From NCBI GenBank assembly GCA_948517135.1, contig CAORJJ010000072.1, forward strand, positions 1 to 10,830: a DNA stretch of 10,830 nt, given 5' to 3'. Numbering within the stretch: the stretch's first letter is position 1; each line of letters starts with the position of its first letter. Position numbers and translations under genes: made by a program. The stretch is from an uncultured Clostridia bacterium. GTDB lineage: Bacteria; Bacillota; Clostridia; TANB77; CAG-508. The notes under the pieces are model-generated. The model made no database searches and was not told where the DNA came from. It saw nothing but the letters and a program-made list of their open reading frames with translations. This document shows positions 1-7,098 of the stretch, piece by piece.

Positions 1-20
1 TTTATATATGTATCTATTTC

Positions 21-518
21 ATGTTTTTGAAAAATAAAGAGAAATTACAAATCTTAAAAATATCAATGATGTATTTTTATTTATGTGCAGTGCTTTTTGT
101 TACAATACTTCCAATCGATTTTACTTTAGATTTTAAATGGGAATATCATAGTTCTATTAAAGTTACTTATATACATTTCAAACCATTTAATGATTTAATT
201 ATGGGATATAGAGGAGCTGTAAGGCAAATAATTTTAAATATAATAATGACAATTCCTTTTGGATTTTTATGTTGTGTTTTAAAAAAGAATAGCACATTTA
301 TAGGAGTTGTATTAAAAACATTTTGTTTGAGTTTTACAATAGAATTTTTCCAATTAATTATGACCATATTCTTATTGCATCATAGAAGCTGTGATGTAAC
401 AGATTTAATTACAAATGTAATTGGAGGAATAATAGGATTTATATTGTATAAATTAATTAGATGGATTTTTAATAAGAAAGGAATTATAGTGCTATGGACG
501 AAAAAGAAAAGATGTTAG
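21..518 (+). CDS. VanZ-like family membrane protein (5' end may extend outside window)
   Basis: This small integral membrane protein has about four hydrophobic segments (roughly residues 16-31, 68-86, 95-118 and 131-150). VanZ-family signatures are visible: LNIIMTIPFGFL at 72-83, SFTIEFFQL at 104-112 with Glu108 and Gln111, and the R-x2-D-x2-D-x3-N-x2-G pattern from Arg122 to Gly135. The biochemical role of the family is poorly defined. The founding member gives teicoplanin resistance in enterococci, but most chromosomal homologues stand alone and are not evidence of glycopeptide resistance. The ATG at 21 has no Shine-Dalgarno sequence before it, and the frame stays open back to base 3, so the real start may lie upstream of the window. 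The last 25 bases overlap the acetyltransferase gene, which suggests one transcript and possible translational coupling. The family call is fairly sure; the function and start are not. Confidence 0.8.
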   Translation: MFLKNKEKLQILKISMMYFYLCAVLFVTILPIDFTLDFKWEYHSSIKVTYIHFKPFNDLIMGYRGAVRQIILNIIMTIPFGFLCCVLKKNSTFIGVVLKTFCLSFTIEFFQLIMTIFLLHHRSCDVTDLITNVIGGIIGFILYKLIRWIFNKKGIIVLWTKKKRC

Positions 519-1048
519 CAGGTGAACTTTATGATGCAAATTATAATGAAGATTTAATGAAAGAGAGGCTTATAGCGAAAGATAAGTGCTTTGAATATAA
601 TAATATAAAACCTTCTAAAATAGAAGAAAGAACAGAAATTATGAAACAAATATTAGGAAAAACAGGAAATCAATTTTGGATTGAACAACCTTTTATTTGT
701 GATTATGGTTATAATATAGAAATTGGAGAAAATTTTTATTCAAACCATAACTTAGTTATACTAGATGCAAATAAAGTTAAATTTGGGGATAATGTTTTTA
801 TAGCACCAAATTGTGGTTTTTATACAGCAGGACATCCTTTAGATTATGAAACAAGGAATAAAGGATTAGAATATGCAAAACCAATAGAAGTTGGAAATAA
901 CGTATGGATTGGAGGAAATGTGATTGTTCTTCCAGGAGTTACAATAGGAGATAATGTTGTAATTGGTGCTGGAAGTATAGTTACAAAAGATATTCCATCA
1001 AATTCAGTAGCTGTTGGAAATCCTTGTAAGGTAATAAAAGAATTATGA
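494..1048 (+). CDS. Maltose/galactoside-type O-acetyltransferase (hexapeptide repeat)
   Basis: This 184-residue protein is a cytoplasmic acetyl-CoA-dependent sugar O-acetyltransferase of the maltose (Maa)/galactoside (LacA) group. The N-terminal helical Mac domain is at about 1-55 (KMLAGELYDA near the start). A left-handed beta-helix of hexapeptide repeats follows at about 70-180, with IGENF, FGDNVFIAPN, VGNNVWIGGNVIVLPGVTIG and DNVVIGAGSIVTKDI turns. The catalytic His of the family matches His114 in TAGHPLD. Length is normal and the C-terminus GNPCKVIKEL is typical. The start at 494 follows AAGAAAGG at 474-481 with a rather long 12-base spacing and lies inside the end of the VanZ-like gene. 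The natural acceptor sugar cannot be read from the sequence. The TGA stop overlaps the first bases of a 27-base repeat element. Confidence 0.92.
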   Translation: MDEKEKMLAGELYDANYNEDLMKERLIAKDKCFEYNNIKPSKIEERTEIMKQILGKTGNQFWIEQPFICDYGYNIEIGENFYSNHNLVILDANKVKFGDNVFIAPNCGFYTAGHPLDYETRNKGLEYAKPIEVGNNVWIGGNVIVLPGVTIGDNVVIGAGSIVTKDIPSNSVAVGNPCKVIKEL

Positions 1049-1073
1049 AATTTTTCGAGTGTTCCTAAATTTC
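1047..1073 (+). repeat. 27-base intergenic element, copy 1
   Basis: The element consists of GAAATTT (1047-1053), a 13-base core TTCGAGTGTTCCT, and AAATTTC (1067-1073), so its ends are perfect inverted 7-mers. It matches the reverse complement of 7099-7125 at 25 of 27 positions, and 4130-4156 more loosely without gaps. It starts inside the acetyltransferase stop codon and ends 2 bases before the -35 box of the proC promoter. Its function is unknown. Confidence 0.75.
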
Positions 1074-1075
1074 AC

Positions 1076-1104
1076 TTGTAATTTTAATAAAAATATTATA
1101 TAAT
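1076..1104 (+). promoter_or_regulatory. Sigma-A-type promoter of proCBA
   Basis: TTGTAA at 1076-1081 and a perfect TATAAT at 1099-1104 are separated by 17 bases. The proC ribosome site AGAAGGAG (1121-1128) and ATG (1134) follow at normal distances. The -35 box matches the consensus at four of six positions. The promoter directly abuts repeat copy 1, which could therefore influence it. Confidence 0.7.
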
Positions 1105-1133
1105 ATTATCTAATATTTTAAGAAGGAGAAAAT

Positions 1134-1940
1134 ATGGATAAAATAATTGGTTTTATTGGAAGTGGAAATATGGCAAATGCAATGGTTGGTGGAATTATAA
1201 ATGCAAATTTAGTCCCATCTATTAATGTTGTTTGTTCAGATCACTCAATGGCTAAATTAGAAAATATGCATAAACGTTATGGAATTACAATTGCAACTAA
1301 TAACTCTGAAGTTGCAAGTAAATCTGACATTTTAATTTTATCTGTAAAACCACAATTTTATCCAGAAGTAATAAATGAAATAAAAGACCAAGTAAAAGAA
1401 AATACTATTGTTGTTAGTATTGCTGCTGGTCAAAAAATTGAGAGTATAAAAAATCTATTTGGAAAAGAAATCAAAATAGTTCGTGCAATGCCAAATACAC
1501 CTGCTTTAGTAGCAGAAGGTATGGCGGCTTTAAGCCCATGCCCCATGGTGCTACCCGAAGAACTAGATTTGATTTGTAATATTTTTAATAGTTTTGGAAA
1601 ATGTGAAGTAGTATCTGAAAAACTAATGGATGTTGTAACGGGCTTAAGTGGTTCATCTCCTGCATTTATTTTTATGATAATTGAAGCTATGGCAGATGGA
1701 GCAGTACTTGAAGGAATGCCAAGAGATAAAGCATATAAGTTTGCTGCACAAACAGTTTTAGGTTCAGCTAAAATGGTATTAGAAACAGGAAAACATCCAG
1801 CAGAACTTAAAGACATGGTATGTTCACCAGGAGGAACAACAATTGAAGGGGTATCAGTTTTAGAACAAAATAACTTGAGAGCAAGTATGATAAATGCAGT
1901 TAGATCAGCTACTAAAAAGTCAAAAGATTTAGCCAAATAA
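1134..1940 (+). CDS. proC: Pyrroline-5-carboxylate reductase
   Basis: This enzyme catalyses the last step of proline synthesis, the NAD(P)H-dependent reduction of 1-pyrroline-5-carboxylate to L-proline, in the cytoplasm. The N-terminal Rossmann fold has the nucleotide motif G-x-G-x2-A at Gly9-Ala14 (IGFIGSGNMANAM). Further family motifs are LSVKPQ at 69-74, RAMPNTPALVAEG at 117-129, and the C-terminal dimerisation domain with TGLSGSSPAF at 169-178, EAMADGAVLEG at 184-194 and SPGGTTIEG at 231-239. The length of 268 residues is normal for the family. The start is set by AGAAGGAG, 5 bases before the ATG. The gene has its own promoter and is followed by proB and proA, so the whole glutamate-to-proline route is encoded here. 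A hairpin separates it from proB. Confidence 0.97.
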   Translation: MDKIIGFIGSGNMANAMVGGIINANLVPSINVVCSDHSMAKLENMHKRYGITIATNNSEVASKSDILILSVKPQFYPEVINEIKDQVKENTIVVSIAAGQKIESIKNLFGKEIKIVRAMPNTPALVAEGMAALSPCPMVLPEELDLICNIFNSFGKCEVVSEKLMDVVTGLSGSSPAFIFMIIEAMADGAVLEGMPRDKAYKFAAQTVLGSAKMVLETGKHPAELKDMVCSPGGTTIEGVSVLEQNNLRASMINAVRSATKKSKDLAK

Positions 1941-1960
1941 AAATATATTGAAATCAAACT

Positions 1961-1995
1961 AGGGAATTGGGTTTAAAATACTCAATTCCCTTTTT
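1961..1995 (+). terminator. Hairpin with short T-tract between proC and proB
   Basis: AGGGAATTG (1961-1969) pairs with CAATTCCCT (1983-1991). Inner G-T, G-C and T-A pairs extend the stem to 12 bp, leaving a loop of about 7 bases. Five Ts (1991-1995) end the structure and are then interrupted by G. No promoter is evident before proB, whose ribosome site AGGAGG lies at 2002-2007. Read-through must therefore supply proBA, so this is a partial terminator, attenuator or RNA-processing/stability element. Confidence 0.65.
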
Positions 1996-2013
1996 GTATA
2001 TAGGAGGAAAGAA

Positions 2014-2868
2014 ATGGAAAATTATTGGGAAAAAATCAAAGATAAGAAAAGAATTGTTATTAAAGTAGGATCCTCTACTTTAACATGCAAAGAAACAGGA
2101 AACTTAAATTACAGCAAATTAGAAAAATTAGTTAGAGCAATTAGTGATTTAAAAAATAGTGGTAAACAAGTAATATTAGTTTCATCTGGAGCTGTTGCAG
2201 TTGGAAGAGAAACATTGAAAATAGGAAGAAGACCAAAAACAATGGCAGAAAAGCAGGCATGTGCAGCAATTGGACAGGGAAAATTAATTATGAATTACTA
2301 TAAGCTATTTGCAGAATATGGATTAGTTGCATCACAAGTGTTAATGACAAGATATAGTTTAGACCATGAAAAATCATATAATAATCTAAAAAATACTTTT
2401 CAGGAATTATTAAATTATGGAGCAATTCCTATTGTAAATGAAAATGATGCTATTGCTACTGATGAAATTGAATTTGGAGAAAATGATACATTATCATCAA
2501 TTGTTACAGCAATTACAGAGTCTAATTTGTTAATCTTATTAACAGATACAGATGGATTGTATACAGATGATCCTTTTCAAAATAAAGATGCGAAATTAAT
2601 TGATATTGTAACTTCAGAAATAAATGATATTCAGAAAGTTGCAAAAAAATCTAGTGATAGTGATGTTGGAACTGGTGGAATGTATACAAAAGTATTGGCT
2701 GGAAAAATAGTAAATCCTCTAGGAATTGATATGATAATAGCTAATGGTAAAAATCCTAATATATTAAACAAAATTGTAAGTGGTGAAAAACATGGAACAT
2801 TATTTGTTGGAAGAAAAACAGCTGAAGATAATATTAGACAATATTTGCTTTCAAAAATGGAAAAATAA
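2014..2868 (+). CDS. proB: Glutamate 5-kinase (short form, no PUA domain)
   Basis: This enzyme catalyses the ATP-dependent phosphorylation of L-glutamate to gamma-glutamyl phosphate, the first and usually feedback-controlled step of proline synthesis. It is an amino-acid-kinase fold protein. IVIKVGSSTLT (14-24) is the phosphate-binding start, VSSGAVAVG is at 56-64, QACAAIGQGKL at 81-91, IVNENDAIATDE at 140-151, LLTDTDGLYTDDP at 175-187 and GTGGMYTK at 219-226. At 284 residues it stops just after the kinase domain, whereas E. coli ProB (about 367 residues) carries a C-terminal PUA domain; nothing resembling PUA follows here. The start is set by AGGAGG at 2002-2007. proA begins 13 bases after the stop, so the two genes are tightly coupled, as expected for enzymes that handle a labile acyl phosphate. 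Confidence 0.97.
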   Translation: MENYWEKIKDKKRIVIKVGSSTLTCKETGNLNYSKLEKLVRAISDLKNSGKQVILVSSGAVAVGRETLKIGRRPKTMAEKQACAAIGQGKLIMNYYKLFAEYGLVASQVLMTRYSLDHEKSYNNLKNTFQELLNYGAIPIVNENDAIATDEIEFGENDTLSSIVTAITESNLLILLTDTDGLYTDDPFQNKDAKLIDIVTSEINDIQKVAKKSSDSDVGTGGMYTKVLAGKIVNPLGIDMIIANGKNPNILNKIVSGEKHGTLFVGRKTAEDNIRQYLLSKMEK

Positions 2869-2881
2869 AGGAGATTGAAAA

Positions 2882-4126
2882 ATGGAAAATTTAGAAGAAA
2901 TAGGAAAAAGAGTAAAAAATAGCACAAAAATATTAAATAATATGGGAAGTATAGAAAAAAATATTATTTTGAGAAAAGTTGCAGAAGAAATTATAAAATC
3001 GCAAAAAGAAATATTAATTGCAAATGAAAAAGATATAGAAAATGCAATAAAAAATAGCATGAAAGAAAGTTTAATAGATAGATTAAAATTAGATGAAAAA
3101 AGAATTATAGCAATGTCAGATGGATTAATAAAGATAAGAGATTTAGAAGATCCAATTGGAGAGATAATTGAAGGAAAGAGAGTGAAAAATGGATTAGAAA
3201 TTTTGAAAAAGAGAGTTCCTCTAGGAGTTATTGCAATTATTTATGAGTCAAGGCCTAATGTTACATTAGATGCATTTGGATTATGTTTCAAAACAGGAAA
3301 TGCAGTTATTTTACGAGGAGGAAAAGATGCAATAAATACAAATATTGCTATTATTAAAGTTATTAGAAACGTTTTGAAAGAATCGAAAATATCAGAAGAC
3401 TGTGTGTATTTAATAGAAGATACAAGTAGAGAAAAAAGCCAAGAACTTATGAGATTAAATAAATATGTTGATGTATTAATTCCAAGAGGTGGAGCTGGAC
3501 TTATTAAAACAGTTGTTGAAAATAGTACAATACCAGTAATTGAAACTGGAACTGGAAATTGTCATATATATGTAGATGAATTTGCAGATTTTGAAATGGC
3601 TCTTTCAATTATTGAAAACGCTAAAACGCAAAGAACTGGTGTATGTAATGCTTGCGAATCTTTAGTTATTCATAAAGCTATTGCAAAAGAATTTATTCCA
3701 TTAGTAGTTCAAAGATTATCAAATAAAAATGTAGAAATTAGAGGAGATGAAGATTCTTGTAATATTTCTGATAAAATAATTAAAGCAACAGAAAGTGATT
3801 GGAGTGAAGAATATTTAGATTTAATTATATCTGTAAAAACAGTAAATAATATTGATGAAGCAATTGAGCATATTAGTAATTATAGTACAAAACATTCAGA
3901 AAGTATTATTACTAATAATTATGAAAATATGCAAAAGTTTTTAAACGAAATAGATAGTAGTTGTGTGTATGTAAATGCTTCTACAAGATTTACAGATGGC
4001 TCAGAATTTGGCCTTGGTGCTGAAATTGGAATTAGTACACAAAAGTTACATGCTAGAGGTCCAATGGGATTAAAAGAACTAACTACTACTAAATATATAA
4101 TTCATGGAAATGGTCAAATTAGATAA
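2882..4126 (+). CDS. proA: Glutamate-5-semialdehyde dehydrogenase (gamma-glutamyl phosphate reductase)
   Basis: This enzyme catalyses the NADPH-dependent reduction of gamma-glutamyl phosphate to glutamate-5-semialdehyde, which cyclises to the ProC substrate. It is an aldehyde-dehydrogenase-superfamily protein of normal length (414 residues). Visible family motifs are RVPLGVIAIIYESRPNVT at 111-128, the cofactor-domain segment GNAVILRGGKDA at 139-150, VLIPRGGAGLI at 198-208, ETGTGNCHIYVD at 221-232, and the catalytic loop TGVCNACESL with the probable nucleophile Cys255. The C-terminus has YVNASTRFTDGSEFGLGAEIGIST and ARGPMGL. The ribosome site AAAGGAG (2867-2873) overlaps the proB stop, indicating translation from a common proCBA transcript. 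Repeat copy 2 starts 4 bases after the stop codon. Confidence 0.97.
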   Translation: MENLEEIGKRVKNSTKILNNMGSIEKNIILRKVAEEIIKSQKEILIANEKDIENAIKNSMKESLIDRLKLDEKRIIAMSDGLIKIRDLEDPIGEIIEGKRVKNGLEILKKRVPLGVIAIIYESRPNVTLDAFGLCFKTGNAVILRGGKDAINTNIAIIKVIRNVLKESKISEDCVYLIEDTSREKSQELMRLNKYVDVLIPRGGAGLIKTVVENSTIPVIETGTGNCHIYVDEFADFEMALSIIENAKTQRTGVCNACESLVIHKAIAKEFIPLVVQRLSNKNVEIRGDEDSCNISDKIIKATESDWSEEYLDLIISVKTVNNIDEAIEHISNYSTKHSESIITNNYENMQKFLNEIDSSCVYVNASTRFTDGSEFGLGAEIGISTQKLHARGPMGLKELTTTKYIIHGNGQIR

Positions 4127-4129
4127 AAT

Positions 4130-4156
4130 GAAACGTTTCAAATATCCCTAAATTTG
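4130..4156 (+). repeat. 27-base intergenic element, copy 2 (diverged)
   Basis: GAAACGT, core TTCAAATATCCCT and AAATTTG align without gaps to the other two copies. The match is about 20 of 27 positions to the reverse complement of copy 3, strongest over the stretch TCCCTAAATTT. The terminal inverted repeat is degraded here, although GAAACGTTTC (4130-4139) forms a new short palindrome. It has the same orientation as copy 1 and lies just after proA. Confidence 0.5.
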
Positions 4157-4186
4157 TAATAATGTTGAATAATAAATAATTATATT

Positions 4187-4222
4187 AAGATAGTTAGTTT
4201 ATTCTTGCTAACTATCTTTTTT
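4187..4222 (+). terminator. Intrinsic terminator after proA
   Basis: A perfect 11-bp stem, AAGATAGTTAG (4187-4197) with CTAACTATCTT (4208-4218), has a 10-base loop and a run of six Ts at 4217-4222. It ends the proCBA transcript and lies upstream of the flavin reductase gene. Confidence 0.85.
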
Positions 4223-4257
4223 AATGATAATATAAATGCAAAAGAGAGGATGATAAT

Positions 4258-4857
4258 ATGAAAAACAAAAATATAACTTGGAAAATAACTCAAGGAATGT
4301 ATGTATTAACAACTAAAAACGGTGGCTGTGTTGTTGATGCAGTATCACAAGTAAGTGCTGGAGATAACCCACTAATTTCAGTAGCAGTAATGAAGAAAAA
4401 CTATACAAATGAATTATTAAAAAATAATACAAAATTTGCTATATCTATATTAAGCAACGATGTAAATCCGGAAATAATTAAGACTTTTGGATTTAATTCT
4501 GCAAGAGACATTAATAAATTTGAAAAAACAGAAACAATACAAGTTGATGGATTAGAAGTAATAAAAGATTCTATTGGATATATGATATGTGAAATTGTAG
4601 ATAGTATTGATAATGATACACATACTTTATTTATAGGAAAATTGATAGAAGGAGATATTCTTGAAGAAAAAGAAACAATGAGCTATGCTTATTACCAAGA
4701 ACATAAAGATGAATTCATAAAAACGAAAACAGAAAAAGGTGAAAATGCATGGATTTGTACTGTTTGTGGTTATATTTATTATGGAGATGAATTGCCAGAT
4801 GATTTTAAATGCCCAATATGTCAAGTGGGAAAAGAGTTGTTTATAAAGAAAGAATAG
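4258..4857 (+). CDS. Flavin reductase-rubredoxin fusion protein
   Basis: This two-domain cytoplasmic redox protein has an FMN-binding flavin reductase-like split-barrel domain at about 5-150 and a C-terminal rubredoxin-type iron site at about 164-197. The first shows the family pattern of a TTKNGG turn, NPLISVAVMKKNYT (37-50) and FAISILS (60-66). Cys167, Cys170, Cys185 and Cys188 (WICTVCGYIY ... FKCPICQVGKELF) should bind one Fe. The two Cys pairs are only about 14 residues apart, so this is a shortened rubredoxin. The architecture resembles the high-molecular-weight rubredoxin (Hrb) of acetogens, which passes electrons from NAD(P)H to flavodiiron proteins that reduce O2 or NO. That role here is inference, and no flavodiiron gene is in the window. 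The start follows AGAGAGGA (4243-4250) by 7 bases. Terminators before and after suggest a single-gene unit, but I see no convincing -35/-10 pair. Confidence 0.88.
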   Translation: MKNKNITWKITQGMYVLTTKNGGCVVDAVSQVSAGDNPLISVAVMKKNYTNELLKNNTKFAISILSNDVNPEIIKTFGFNSARDINKFEKTETIQVDGLEVIKDSIGYMICEIVDSIDNDTHTLFIGKLIEGDILEEKETMSYAYYQEHKDEFIKTKTEKGENAWICTVCGYIYYGDELPDDFKCPICQVGKELFIKKE

Positions 4858-4864
4858 GATTAAC

Positions 4865-4898
4865 AAAGTTATCATAATAATGATAACTTTTATTTTTT
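4865..4898 (+). terminator. Intrinsic terminator after the flavin reductase-rubredoxin gene
   Basis: AAAGTTATCA (4865-4874) pairs perfectly with TGATAACTTT (4881-4890) around the 6-base loop TAATAA. A T-rich tract, interrupted once by A, follows to 4898. Confidence 0.8.
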
Positions 4899-4920
4899 AT
4901 AAAACATGTGTTTACATAAG

Positions 4921-4949
4921 TTTACTTTTTCCTAAAAATATGATATAAT
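4921..4949 (+). promoter_or_regulatory. Promoter of the aminotransferase-GNAT gene (extended -10)
   Basis: TTTACT (4921-4926) is followed after 17 bases by TATAAT (4944-4949), and TG at 4941-4942 gives an extended -10. A strong ribosome site AGGAGGT (4974-4980) lies 7 bases before the ATG at 4988. A GTTTAC pair, at 4910-4915 and 4920-4925, repeats with a 10-base period over and just upstream of the -35 box. Confidence 0.75.
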
Positions 4950-4987
4950 ATATAGGTAAAAATTTTTTCTTTTAGGAGGTAAACAAT

Positions 4988-7045
4988 ATGTTAGTTAAGG
5001 CAAGTGCAATCGATAGATTTGCAAGAGAGAATGAAGAAGTCAGAGATAGACGATTTGGTTTGCCGTACATCGGAAAGCGGTTTGATGGAGAAGAATTTAA
5101 TCCAACAGTAGATAAAATTGCAAGAGCAATTGATTACTATGGATACGAGGTTCGAGATGAAAACATCGTAGAAAATCCTGACACCGACTTAGGAAGTGGC
5201 AATCCTGTATGTTTTAGACCTTTCCCGCTGGCAGTAGAAGCAATGATCGAATCTCTTCAGAAAGAACTCATGTATCGGTATCCATATACTGAGGGCGCTG
5301 ATGAGATGAGAAAGAAACTGCTGGACTATGTAGAAAAAGAAGGGTTTATAAACACATCACCATATTCCTATGATGATATTGATGAGAAAGGGCTGTGTGT
5401 TCATAATATTACATTTAGTGTTTCAACATCGGTTCTGTTCAATCAAATCATCAGTGCAATCTCTAAGGAGGGAGATGTTGTTTTAGTAACAGGTCCCAAT
5501 TATGGACTTTTCACCATCAGGATTGAAAGAGCTGGCGCAGAAGCAGAAGTTCTGCCATTAGAAAAGGAGGACAATTTCCTGGTAAATCCTGAGAAACTTG
5601 CAAACACCATTGATAAAATCAATTCCAGTTTACAGCAAGCATATCATCGGCGTAAGGGTTATGTACCAAGGGTAGTAGCATTTTTGAATGCAAATCCTAA
5701 TAATCCAACTGGAAAGGTTATGGGAAAAAACGAATACGATCTTTTGTATCAGATTGCGGATGTTTGCGCTAAACGTGGCGTTTTCGTAATTGATGATCTT
5801 GTTTATCGTGATATTACGTACGACAAAGACAATGTTGCTCTTCCTATTGCAACAATTCCTGGAATGTTCAGGAATACGATTTCACTTTTTGGCTTATCTA
5901 AAAGTTACTCGATGGCATCTCTTCGAGCTGGTTTTGTGGTTGCAGATGAGCTAATTATACGTGCAATTATAAACAAAACTTTTCAAGAGATGGATTCTGC
6001 ACCAGCACTTATCGGTGTTGCGCTTGGCGGGGCATTTAATGCAAGTGATAAGCGCTACAAGGTGTATGATGAATATTTCAAAGAACTCAGAGGAGAGTAT
6101 GTTTACAGACTCAATCTGATAAAGGCACTCGTTAAAGGAATTGATGCGGTAGAGCCAATATACCGTAGCAGGATTGTTGATGTTGTAAGTAAAGCTGTTG
6201 GAAGTGATACTGCTAAGGTTTTGACTGGTCTTCCAATGGTAGATTTTCCTGAGAACTTGGAACCTGAATCTGGATTTTTTGCAATCTTAGATTTTACCAA
6301 GCTTAAAGGAATGAAATACTATGACAAGAAAAATAACATCAATATCGTTATAAGAGATGAGGAAGAATTGCTGAATTTCTTTTATGCAACTTCCAGAATC
6401 AGATTTTTGGTTGGCGAATCTATATCATGGCCATATGAAGATGAACTTGTTGGTCGGATAAATTATGCCATTGAAGAAGAAAAACTGATAAAAGCAATTC
6501 TGAACATGCACAATGCAATACTTCTGTTGGATCCAAATAAAGATGATTATGTAATTCGTAAGAATCGATACGAGGATCAGGAACAAATGGCACGCATAAA
6601 GGTAGATGGATGGAAAAATGCATATGATCGCATTATTTCGGCTAGCTATCTGAATGCTTTGAACTATGAAGAACAGACTGAAAGATATCAGGCAAGTTTT
6701 GAAGAGTACAAAGACTATGTATTTGTTGCAGTGCGTGGAGACGAAGTGCTTGGTTATTCTTGTTTCAATCCAACGCCTAATGTAGACAATTTCGATTCTG
6801 AACTTGTGAGCTTGTATATCAAGCCTACTGAAATTGGCAGAGGAATTGGAACAGAACTATTCATAGCAACCCGAAAACAGATGATTAAATTTGGAAAGAA
6901 AAACATGATAGTTTGGTGCTTGAGTGACAACGAAAATGCCATCAGATTTTATGAGAAACTTGGTGGTAAAGTAGTAAAAACAAAAGATGCACCAATTGGA
7001 GATCAGACATACAAAGAGTATGGATTCTATTTCCAGCTGAAATAA
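4988..7045 (+). CDS. Fused PLP-dependent class I/II aminotransferase and GNAT N-acetyltransferase
   Basis: This 685-residue protein joins two enzymes. Residues of about 60-500 form a fold-type I aminotransferase with NANPNNPTG (234-242), an Asp270-x2-Tyr273 pair in VIDDLVY for the PLP ring nitrogen and oxygen, the Schiff-base lysine Lys305 in GLSKSYSMASLRAGF, phosphate-binding Arg313, and a substrate-carboxylate Arg candidate at 470-472 (RIRFLVGES). Residues of about 535-685 form a GNAT domain with WKNAYDRIISASYL, the acetyl-CoA loop IGRGIGTELF (616-625), and the late NENAIRFYEKLGG segment. The pairing suggests amination followed by N-acetylation, or two consecutive steps on one amino compound; the substrate is unknown. 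The gene is clearly richer in GC than its neighbours (two lines counted by eye gave 25 and 24 GC of 60; two lines elsewhere gave 11 and 9) and uses CTG, CGG, CGT and CAG freely. It has its own promoter and terminator, so horizontal acquisition is likely. Confidence 0.9.
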   Translation: MLVKASAIDRFARENEEVRDRRFGLPYIGKRFDGEEFNPTVDKIARAIDYYGYEVRDENIVENPDTDLGSGNPVCFRPFPLAVEAMIESLQKELMYRYPYTEGADEMRKKLLDYVEKEGFINTSPYSYDDIDEKGLCVHNITFSVSTSVLFNQIISAISKEGDVVLVTGPNYGLFTIRIERAGAEAEVLPLEKEDNFLVNPEKLANTIDKINSSLQQAYHRRKGYVPRVVAFLNANPNNPTGKVMGKNEYDLLYQIADVCAKRGVFVIDDLVYRDITYDKDNVALPIATIPGMFRNTISLFGLSKSYSMASLRAGFVVADELIIRAIINKTFQEMDSAPALIGVALGGAFNASDKRYKVYDEYFKELRGEYVYRLNLIKALVKGIDAVEPIYRSRIVDVVSKAVGSDTAKVLTGLPMVDFPENLEPESGFFAILDFTKLKGMKYYDKKNNINIVIRDEEELLNFFYATSRIRFLVGESISWPYEDELVGRINYAIEEEKLIKAILNMHNAILLLDPNKDDYVIRKNRYEDQEQMARIKVDGWKNAYDRIISASYLNALNYEEQTERYQASFEEYKDYVFVAVRGDEVLGYSCFNPTPNVDNFDSELVSLYIKPTEIGRGIGTELFIATRKQMIKFGKKNMIVWCLSDNENAIRFYEKLGGKVVKTKDAPIGDQTYKEYGFYFQLK

Positions 7046-7064
7046 GAAATAATATTGTTTTACC

Positions 7065-7098
7065 AAAAAGGGCGGTCTGAATAGACCGCTCCTTTTTT
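7065..7098 (+). terminator. Strong GC-rich terminator of the aminotransferase-GNAT gene
   Basis: GCGGTCT (7072-7078) pairs with AGACCGC (7083-7089) around the tetraloop GAAT. The stem continues as AAAAGG with CCTTTT after one bulged T (7090). Six Ts run from 7093 to 7098. The stem is more GC-rich than the other terminators here, in keeping with the composition of the gene it ends. Confidence 0.88.

Noticed and set aside
21..518. Reading the VanZ-like gene as a glycopeptide resistance determinant.
   Set aside because: No vanA/B ligase, vanH or vanX is nearby, and most VanZ-family proteins in Clostridia are unrelated to resistance.
1046..1048. Use of a Mollicutes-type code in which TGA is read as tryptophan.
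   Set aside because: The acetyltransferase ends on TGA exactly at the family's usual C-terminus, and tryptophans in all genes are encoded by TGG.
1049..1133. A T-box or other riboswitch in front of proC.
   Set aside because: Only about 30 bases lie between the promoter and the start codon, too short for any known leader of that kind.
1430..1957. A long open frame on the minus strand opposite proC, and similar minus-strand frames elsewhere.
   Set aside because: The translations are low-complexity shadows of well-supported + strand genes, with no ribosome sites or recognisable domains.
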